A stretch of 5,001 bases of DNA from SYIM01 sp039800205 (lineage in GTDB: Bacteria > Pseudomonadota > Gammaproteobacteria > Burkholderiales > Burkholderiaceae_E), in contig JBDLRB010000184.1 of assembly GCA_039800205.1 (NCBI GenBank), positions 1 through 5,001 of the forward strand. Reading direction: 5' to 3'. A program made the translations under genes and the position numbers. Each line of letters starts with the position of its first letter. Positions within the stretch are counted from its first letter, which is position 1. Shown here piece by piece: positions 1 through 5,001 of this stretch. The notes beneath the pieces are model-generated. The model was not told the DNA's origin, made no database searches, and worked only from the letters and a program-made list of their open reading frames with translations.

Positions 1-302
1 CAGCCGGTCTGCAGAGTGATGACCTGCACGAGGCGGTCGCCCGGGGGCGTGCTGGACCGCAGCTCGCCCGAGTGATCGCCGACGAATGCGCGTGGGCGCG
101 CGGCCTGCTGGACCTCGGACGTCCCCTGGTACGCCACGCTCCGTGGCGCTTCAGCCTTGAGCTACGCGCCATACTGGCCGGAGGCACACGCATCCTCGAT
201 CAATTGAAGGCGGCGGGGCATGATCCCATCCGTCAACGTCCCCGCCTGGGCCTGCGCGATGCGCTGCCGCTCATGACCCTCTTTGCGCGAGCCGCACGAT
301 GA
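1..302 (+). CDS. hpnC: Squalene synthase HpnC (hydroxysqualene synthase), C-terminal part, cut by the left edge
   Basis: This is the last 99 codons of a gene that begins upstream; the first whole codon is at position 3 and the stop is TGA at 300-302. The family is squalene/phytoene synthase-like. HpnC converts presqualene diphosphate to hydroxysqualene, the middle step from farnesyl diphosphate to squalene. The visible part is the helical C-terminus. It carries a WARGLLDLG segment, then ELRAILAGGTRILDQL, and a closing G-x-DPIRQRPRLG stretch, which matches the way prenyl-transferring synthases of this family end (E-x-R-x-x-x-x-GG-x-x-IL, then RP-x-L). The two Asp-rich catalytic motifs would lie upstream, so activity cannot be judged. 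An internal GTG at 72 could be mistaken for a start, but the frame stays open and family-like to the left edge. The stop overlaps the hpnD start as ATGA. The choice of HpnC over another synthase rests largely on its place just before hpnD and hpnE. Confidence 0.86.
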   Translation, partial: AGLQSDDLHEAVARGRAGPQLARVIADECAWARGLLDLGRPLVRHAPWRFSLELRAILAGGTRILDQLKAAGHDPIRQRPRLGLRDALPLMTLFARAAR

Positions 303-1156
303 GCCCGGACGCCTACTGCCAGGATCGAGCGGCACGAAGCGGCTCGAGCTTTTATTACAGCTTCATGTTCTTACCGCCCGAGCGACGGCGTGCGATCACG
401 GCGCTCTACGCATACTGTCGCGAAGTTGACGACGTGGTCGACGACTGCACGGACCCGGGCGTCGCGCGCGCCAAGCTCGGCTGGTGGCGCGCGGAAATCG
501 AGCGACTGAGACAGGGCCACCCCGAACATCCGGTCACGCGGGCCTTGCAGCCGCATCTCGAACCCATGAACTTGCCCATCGAACATCTCATGACCCTCAT
601 CGACGGGATGCAGATGGATCTGGACCAGAACCGATATCTCGATTTCGAGGCGCTGAGACTGTATTGCCACCGTGTGGCCGGGGTCGTAGGCATTCTCTCG
701 GCCTCGATTTTCGGATACACCCACCCAGCCACCCTCATCTATGCTGAGAAGCTGGGTCTGGCGTTTCAAATGACCAACATCATCCGTGACGTCGGCGAGG
801 ATGCGCGCCAGGGCAGGATTTACCTGCCCATGGCCGAACTTCGGCAATACGGCGTGCACGAGCAGGACCTGCTCAGGGGGCGAAGCTCGCCTGAATTGAC
901 TGTGCTCCTCAAGATGCAGGCTGATCGCGCCCGCGAACTCTACCGTGAAGCCCTTCAGCACCTCGACCCCATCGATCGGCCGGCGCAGCGCCCGGGGCTG
1001 ATCATGGCCGCGATCTATTCGACCTTGCTTGCAGAGATCGACCGGGACGGGTTTCGCACGCTGACCCACCGAACCTCGCTCACCCCGCTCCGAAAGTTGT
1101 GGATCGCCTGGCGTACCTGGCGTCGGCCAGTCCTCGCGATCGAGTCACGCCCGTGA
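299..1156 (+). CDS. hpnD: Presqualene diphosphate synthase HpnD
   Basis: The protein has 285 residues, a normal full length for this family. HpnD condenses two farnesyl diphosphates head to head into presqualene diphosphate, the first committed step to squalene. Visible motifs follow the squalene/phytoene synthase fold. They are SGSSFYYSFMFLPPERR at residues 14-30, Y-A-Y-C-R-E-V leading into the first Asp-rich motif DDVVDD at 44-49, DGMQMDLD at 102-109, and the second Asp-rich motif within NIIRDVGED at 160-168, followed by GRIYLP at 172-177. The Asp-rich motifs bind the Mg-diphosphate groups and all the key Asp residues are present. There is no signal peptide or clear membrane helix; a cytosolic or membrane-peripheral enzyme is expected. 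The ATG at 299 overlaps the hpnC stop as ATGA, and no convincing Shine-Dalgarno precedes it, so coupled translation is likely. The SGSSFYYSF segment near the N-terminus is typical of HpnD and separates it from HpnC. Confidence 0.96.
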   Translation: MSPDAYCQDRAARSGSSFYYSFMFLPPERRRAITALYAYCREVDDVVDDCTDPGVARAKLGWWRAEIERLRQGHPEHPVTRALQPHLEPMNLPIEHLMTLIDGMQMDLDQNRYLDFEALRLYCHRVAGVVGILSASIFGYTHPATLIYAEKLGLAFQMTNIIRDVGEDARQGRIYLPMAELRQYGVHEQDLLRGRSSPELTVLLKMQADRARELYREALQHLDPIDRPAQRPGLIMAAIYSTLLAEIDRDGFRTLTHRTSLTPLRKLWIAWRTWRRPVLAIESRP

Positions 1157-2631
1157 ACCGGGCCGTCCCGGGCGGCCTCGAGGCGTCGTCGCCCTTCGAT
1201 CTGGCGATTGTGGGGGCCGGATGGGCCGGGCTGGCTGCAGCGGTGGTTGCGTGCGCAGCCGGAAAACGCATTGTGCTGGTCGATGCCGCACCCCAGGCGG
1301 GCGGACGCGCGCGCCGACAGAGCCTCGACCTCGGTTTTGGCCCCATCGATCTGGACAATGGTCAGCACCTGTTGATCGGAGCCTACCGGCAAACGCTGGA
1401 GCTTGCCCAGCGGATCGGTCTGAGCGCCGAGCAACTCTTCAATCGACAGCGCCTGCTGCTCAGGGACACGCAGGGGCTACACCTTGCCGCGCCGCACTTG
1501 CCGGCCCCGGCCCACCTGGTGTGGGCTCTGCTTGCCGCACGCGGATTTCCGTGGTCAGACCGGCGAGCCGTCGTGCGAATGATCTCGGGCCTGCGACGTG
1601 ACGCGTGGCAGGTCACCGCCGGGGAGACCGTCAGTACCCTCCTGGACCGGATGTCTCAGCCGAGCACCGTGCGCACTCGGCTCTGGGAACGCCTGTGCAT
1701 CTCGGCGCTCAACACCCCAAGCCGGCAGGCCTGCGCGCAGACCTTTGCTTCGGTCCTGCGCGACTCGCTGGGCAGCGCCCGGGCCAACTCGGATTTTCTG
1801 ATCCCCCGAGCCACCCTGTCCGACTGCCTGCCCGACCCCGCCCTGCGCTGGCTCTCGCGGCAGGGCGCCGTCATTCGCCTGCGAACCCCGATCCGCACGC
1901 TGGTTCCCGACCCTGGGAGGGCTTCGTCCTGGCAGCTGCATCATCCCGGGGGGTCGATCGCAGCGCGAGGGGTGATTCTTGCCTGCAACGTGTCAAACAG
2001 CCTGAGACTGCTTGAGCGGATCGGGTCCAGCGACACGCCGCCGATCGTAGACGATGTCTCGCTTGCGGGACGGGGCACACCCGGCAGACCCCAGGTGGGG
2101 CGTTCCGAACTGAGGCGTACGCTTCGCGCCTTGTCGAGCTTCTCATTTCATTCGATCGCGACACTGTGGGTGTCGTGGCCGGCCTCCCATCAGCCCGCGA
2201 TCGGGCCCCCGCTCATGCTCCACCGTGAGGCCGGTGGTGACCGTCAGGCAGACTGGTTATTTGATCGCGGCGTCTGGAGCGGACACCGGGTCGGCGCATG
2301 GGTCATCAGCCTTGCGGACGAACTCAAGCCTGCGCTGGACCCCGAGCGCGCGATCGATCATGCCCGCGAGCTATGCAGAACCTACGGGTTCGTAGCCCCC
2401 GTCGCCGCCCGCCTGATCATCGAAAAGCGCGCGACCTTTGCCTGTGTGCCCGGCCGGGCGGGCGTCGCACACGAGGCTGCCGGCCGACAGGCGGGGTTAT
2501 GGCTGGCGGGCGATTACACCGAGGCTCATTACCCGGCGACCCTGGAATCAGCGGTCCGAAGCGGTATGCGCGCGGGTCAAATCGCGGCGGACGGGTTGGA
2601 CGCTTACTCCCAGGCCATCGCAATCGCCTGA
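1153..2631 (+). CDS. hpnE: Hydroxysqualene dehydroxylase HpnE (FAD-dependent)
   Basis: HpnE reductively removes the hydroxyl of hydroxysqualene to give squalene, the last step of the HpnCDE route. It belongs to the amine oxidase/phytoene desaturase-like flavoproteins. Counting from GTG 1153 (492 residues), an N-terminal FAD dinucleotide-binding motif GAGWAG lies at 21-26. The acidic end of the second beta strand is D44 and GGRARR is at 50-55. The HpnE-typical DNGQHLLIGAY is at 68-78. The C-terminal FAD-contacting block is LAGDYTEAHYPATLESA at 451-467. I chose GTG 1153 because it overlaps the hpnD stop as GTGA, mirroring the ATGA junction upstream, and still leaves 14 residues before the FAD strand. 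An in-frame ATG at 1099 would add 18 residues and a 58-base overlap with hpnD. No strong Shine-Dalgarno supports either start. Residues about 293-324 look like an extra loop, and the last codons overlap the end of radA on the other strand. Confidence 0.95.
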   Translation: MNRAVPGGLEASSPFDLAIVGAGWAGLAAAVVACAAGKRIVLVDAAPQAGGRARRQSLDLGFGPIDLDNGQHLLIGAYRQTLELAQRIGLSAEQLFNRQRLLLRDTQGLHLAAPHLPAPAHLVWALLAARGFPWSDRRAVVRMISGLRRDAWQVTAGETVSTLLDRMSQPSTVRTRLWERLCISALNTPSRQACAQTFASVLRDSLGSARANSDFLIPRATLSDCLPDPALRWLSRQGAVIRLRTPIRTLVPDPGRASSWQLHHPGGSIAARGVILACNVSNSLRLLERIGSSDTPPIVDDVSLAGRGTPGRPQVGRSELRRTLRALSSFSFHSIATLWVSWPASHQPAIGPPLMLHREAGGDRQADWLFDRGVWSGHRVGAWVISLADELKPALDPERAIDHARELCRTYGFVAPVAARLIIEKRATFACVPGRAGVAHEAAGRQAGLWLAGDYTEAHYPATLESAVRSGMRAGQIAADGLDAYSQAIAIA

Positions 2632-3959
2632 TCGATGCGCTCGATCGCGACGGCTTCGACCCCCTCGAGGGGCTTCCGGGGTAAATTGGCTCTAGGGATC
2701 AGTACTTTCGGAAATCCGAGCTTGCCCGCCTCGCGCAGCCGCTCCTGCCCACGCGGGGCTGGTCTGATCTCGCCCGCGAGTCCGATCTCACCATACACAG
2801 CCAGACCCTCTGGGAGCGGACGATTTCTCAGTGACGAGACGATCGCGAGCAAGACCGCCAGATCGGCTGCGGGCTCACTGATCCTCACACCGCCCACCGC
2901 GTTGACGAAGACGTCCTGATCATGACAGGCAATCCCCGCATGGCGGTGCAGTACTGCAAGCAGCAGGGCCAGCCGGTTGCTCTCGAGTCCGACCGACAGG
3001 CGTCGGGGAGACGGCACATGACTGTGATCGACGAGCGCCTGGACCTCGACCAGCAAGGGACGCGTACCCTCCAGCGACGCCAGAATGCACGATCCAGGCA
3101 CTTTCTTTTCGTGCTGTGAGAGAAACAAAGCCGACGGGTTGGATACGGCTTTCAGTCCGCGGTCGGTCATCGCAAACACACCCAGTTCGTTGACCGCACC
3201 GAATCGGTTCTTGAACGCACGAACCATGCGAAATGATGACCCTGGATCGCCCTCAAAGTAGAGCACCGTGTCCACGATGTGTTCCAGGACGCGCGGTCCT
3301 GCGAGCGTGCCTTCCTTGGTCACGTGTCCGATCATGACGAGCGCGACGCCCATCGACTTGGCCTGGCGGGTCAATTGCGCAGCACATTCCCTGACCTGCG
3401 CCACCGAACCCGGCGCAGACTGGAGCGCCGGCGAATAAACGGTCTGAATCGAATCGATTACGACGACCAGCGGACGTCGGGTCTCGACCTCGGCCTGGAT
3501 TCGCTCGAGATCGATTTCAGTCAGGAGCGGGATTCGAGCCTCACCCAGCCCCAGGCGGCGAGCCCGAAGCGCAACCTGCGACGCAGACTCCTCCCCAGTG
3601 ACGTACAGCACGGACGTCGATGGCGCCAGGCCCGCAAGCGCCTGCAGGAGCAAGGTGGATTTCCCGATCCCAGGATCACCGCCAATGAGAATCACGGAGC
3701 CTGCAACCAGACCGCCGCCGAGCACCCGGTCGAACTCTTCACTGCCCGTCGGCATCCTCGCGACGGTCTCGGGCTCGATGGTGTCCAGGGTGACCAGCGC
3801 CTGCGCCTTGACGAGGCCCTGATGGCGGGACCCGACGCGCTCGATGGGCGATTCGATCAGCGCATTCCACTCCGAGCAATGGGGGCACTGCCCGGACCAT
3901 TTCGGGCTGACCCCACCGCAGGCGTTACAGACGAACTGGGTCTTCTGACGCGTGGCCAT
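2604..3959 (-). CDS. radA: DNA repair and recombination ATPase RadA (Sms)
   Basis: RadA is a RecA-like, DnaB-related ATPase that drives branch migration of recombination intermediates and helps process stalled forks in the cytoplasm. This product has 451 residues, close to the roughly 450-460 usual for the family. Domains in order are a zinc ribbon with C11, C14, C25 and C28 (CNACGG...CPHC); Walker A GGDPGIGKS at 93-101; VTGEES at 120-125; Walker B VVVIDS at 165-170 with D169; GHVTKEG at 211-217; and the RadA signature KNRFG at 250-254. A Lon-protease-like C-terminal domain follows from about residue 280. All signature residues are intact. The frame is open upstream to 4073, but ATG 3959 is the start: the zinc ribbon follows at the usual distance and AGGGAGGT sits 8 bases before it. 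The start lies inside the end of alr, so the two are probably co-transcribed. The TAA stop at 2604-2606 lies inside hpnE on the opposite strand. Confidence 0.98.
   Translation of the reverse strand: MATRQKTQFVCNACGGVSPKWSGQCPHCSEWNALIESPIERVGSRHQGLVKAQALVTLDTIEPETVARMPTGSEEFDRVLGGGLVAGSVILIGGDPGIGKSTLLLQALAGLAPSTSVLYVTGEESASQVALRARRLGLGEARIPLLTEIDLERIQAEVETRRPLVVVIDSIQTVYSPALQSAPGSVAQVRECAAQLTRQAKSMGVALVMIGHVTKEGTLAGPRVLEHIVDTVLYFEGDPGSSFRMVRAFKNRFGAVNELGVFAMTDRGLKAVSNPSALFLSQHEKKVPGSCILASLEGTRPLLVEVQALVDHSHVPSPRRLSVGLESNRLALLLAVLHRHAGIACHDQDVFVNAVGGVRISEPAADLAVLLAIVSSLRNRPLPEGLAVYGEIGLAGEIRPAPRGQERLREAGKLGFPKVLIPRANLPRKPLEGVEAVAIERIDQAIAMAWE
2611..2646. repeat. Two abutting inverted repeats at the hpnE/radA tail-to-tail junction
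   Basis: Positions 2611-2630 form an imperfect palindrome in which 8 of 10 base pairs match, with outer arms CAGGC and GCCTG. Positions 2630-2646 form a second, perfect inverted repeat, GATCGA then a 5-base loop then TCGATC. They cover the end of hpnE, its stop and the last codons of radA. Neither has a T-tract on either strand and both stems are short, so a classical intrinsic terminator is not supported. They are recorded because this is the only place where the two convergent transcripts could end before invading each other's genes. Function is unproven and chance is possible. Confidence 0.4.
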
Positions 3960-5001
3960 CGTCGAGCACCTCCCTGCGGACTCTGGGCGCGACCGCGCAC
4001 AGCAGCTCGTAACCAATCGTGCCGGCCTGGGCCGCGACCTCGTCCACCGGGATGATCTCACCCCACAGCTCAACGGCCGCTCCGACAGCGGCCTGCGGAA
4101 CAGGTGTCAGGTCGACCGCAAGCATGTCCATCGAGACGCGCCCAACGGTCCGGGTCCGCACGCCATCCACGGCGATCGGCGTGCCGGTCGGCGCATGACG
4201 CGGATATCCGTCCGCATAGCCGCCTGCAACGATGCCGATCCGCATGGCACGGTCGGCCACGAAGCTCGACCCGTAGCCCACAGCGTCGCCCGCCTGCAGG
4301 GATTGCACACCGATCAGACGGGAATGCAGGCCCATGGCCGGCCGCAGACCCAGGTCGACCGCAGATCGGTCGGCGAAGGGGGTGGCGCCGTACAACATGA
4401 TGCCCGGCCGAACCCAATCCTGATGCACGCGAGGCGAATCGAGAATGGCCGCCGAGTTGGCCAGCGATCGCGCGCCGACCAGGCCGGCCACTGCGCGCTC
4501 GAAGCGGGCGCAGGCCCCATCGATCCCGCCCAGCAGGTCAGCATTCGCGAAATGCGTCATCAGGGTCACGGAGCGCACCGCTGCGGCGTTCATCAGCCGA
4601 CGATGTATCGCCATGGCTTGGTCGATGGGGACGCCCAGGCGGTTCATCCCGGTGTTGATCTTCAGATAGACATCGATCGGGTGCTGAACTGGGTGCTCCA
4701 GCCAGGCCGCCTGCCCCGCGTCATGAACGACCAGCGAGAGTTGGTGCTGGAGGGCCAGCGCGACATCATCGGGTCCGAACGCGCCCTCGAGCATCAGAAT
4801 CGGACGTCCCCATCCCGCCTCGCGCAGTCGGATCGCGCCCTCAAATTCAACCAGCGCCAGGCCGTCGGTCTGGGCAAACGCACGCATCGCTTCGAGCAAT
4901 CCATGACCGTAAGCGTTGGCCTTGACCACGGACCAGACGCGGGCCGAGGGTGCTCGCTCACGGACCCGGGAGAGGTTCTGTCGGAGCGCATTCAGATGGA
5001 T
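3925..5001 (-). CDS. alr: Alanine racemase Alr, nearly complete, N-terminus cut by the right edge
   Basis: Alr is a PLP-dependent cytosolic enzyme that interconverts L- and D-alanine and supplies D-alanine for peptidoglycan. The visible part is 358 residues; the frame runs off the right edge still open (IHLNALRQN...), so roughly ten N-terminal residues are missing. Counting from the first visible codon, the PLP-binding lysine is K27 in VKANAYGHG. The usually carbamylated lysine is K114, followed by the MNRLG motif with R121. RPGIMLYG lies at 198-205. The catalytic tyrosine is Y243 in AVGYGS, followed by GGYADGYPR. GRVSMDML is at 287-294 and the closing GYELLCAVAPRVRRE begins at 330. All catalytic residues are present. 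The GTG at 4927-4929 is an internal valine just before K27, not the start. The last residues, after the usual R-V-R-R-E ending, overlap the radA start by 35 bases. Pairing with radA suggests the housekeeping biosynthetic racemase rather than a catabolic DadX type. Confidence 0.97.
   Translation of the reverse strand: MHLNALRQNLSRVRERAPSARVWSVVKANAYGHGLLEAMRAFAQTDGLALVEFEGAIRLREAGWGRPILMLEGAFGPDDVALALQHQLSLVVHDAGQAAWLEHPVQHPIDVYLKINTGMNRLGVPIDQAMAIHRRLMNAAAVRSVTLMTHFANADLLGGIDGACARFERAVAGLVGARSLANSAAILDSPRVHQDWVRPGIMLYGATPFADRSAVDLGLRPAMGLHSRLIGVQSLQAGDAVGYGSSFVADRAMRIGIVAGGYADGYPRHAPTGTPIAVDGVRTRTVGRVSMDMLAVDLTPVPQAAVGAAVELWGEIIPVDEVAAQAGTIGYELLCAVAPRVRREVLDDGHASEDPVRL
3968..3975 (-). promoter_or_regulatory. 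Strong ribosome binding site for radA
   Basis: Read on the minus strand the sequence is AGGGAGGT, then eight bases, then ATG at 3959. It is a near-full match to the anti-Shine-Dalgarno end of 16S rRNA at a good distance. It decides the radA start against longer in-frame alternatives up to 4073. It lies inside the last codons of alr, so radA can probably be initiated independently as well as by coupling to alr. Confidence 0.85.

Noticed and set aside
371..1069. 232-residue open frame on the - strand opposite hpnD
   Set aside because: It is fully antisense to a gene with intact catalytic motifs, has no recognisable domain, and long antisense frames are common in GC-rich coding DNA.
2630..2646. 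Hairpin after the hpnE stop as an intrinsic terminator
   Set aside because: The stem is only 6 pairs, half of them A-T, and there is no following T-tract on either strand. I kept it only as an inverted repeat.
3279..4055. 258-residue open frame on the + strand opposite radA and the end of alr
   Set aside because: Composition is Arg/Pro/Asp-rich with no domain, and it lies across the RadA zinc ribbon and Walker motifs, which are clearly the real coding sense.
3960..4073. Longer radA start at 4073, adding 38 residues
   Set aside because: The added stretch is Arg/Ser-rich, runs deep into alr, and the strong Shine-Dalgarno and family-like N-terminus both indicate 3959.
4464..4471. GCGATCGC, the cyanobacterial HIP1 octamer
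   Set aside because: I found only one full octamer in the window, and the genes do not suggest a cyanobacterium; the enriched word is the shorter CGATCG.
4927..4929. GTG as a start for alr
   Set aside because: It is the valine immediately before the PLP lysine; upstream codons in frame continue to match an Alr N-terminus to the window edge.

Overview
The window is a compact, GC-rich stretch of bacterial chromosome that is coding from end to end. It holds two gene clusters that converge near position 2600. The gene families, the alr-radA pairing and the separate hpnC/hpnD/hpnE genes point to a Gram-negative proteobacterium, most likely a gammaproteobacterium. That placement is an inference, because nothing in the window identifies a genus.

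Region 1 (1-2631, + strand) is the end of an hpnC-hpnD-hpnE squalene operon. In this pathway two farnesyl diphosphates are joined to presqualene diphosphate by HpnD. HpnC converts that to hydroxysqualene, and the flavoprotein HpnE reduces it to squalene. Squalene usually feeds hopanoid synthesis, but no cyclase gene is visible here. hpnC is cut by the left edge. The three genes are joined by 4-base stop/start overlaps (ATGA, then GTGA), with no clear Shine-Dalgarno at either junction, which suggests translational coupling.

Region 2 (2604-5001, - strand) is alr-radA, read right to left. alr encodes alanine racemase, which makes D-alanine for peptidoglycan, and is cut by the right edge just short of its start. 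radA encodes the DNA-repair and recombination ATPase. The end of alr overlaps the start of radA by 35 bases, and a strong Shine-Dalgarno for radA lies inside alr.

The two clusters overlap tail to tail by 28 bases (2604-2631), so there is no intergenic space for a conventional terminator. An imperfect palindrome fills most of this overlap, and as a result HpnE and RadA end in similar peptides read from opposite strands.

There is no non-coding stretch over about 20 bases. I see no RNA gene, mobile element, CRISPR array, pseudogene or obviously foreign DNA. The families are all well known and I found no undescribed system. The points worth a second look are the overlap architecture, the excess of GATC/CGATCG words and an apparent insert in HpnE.
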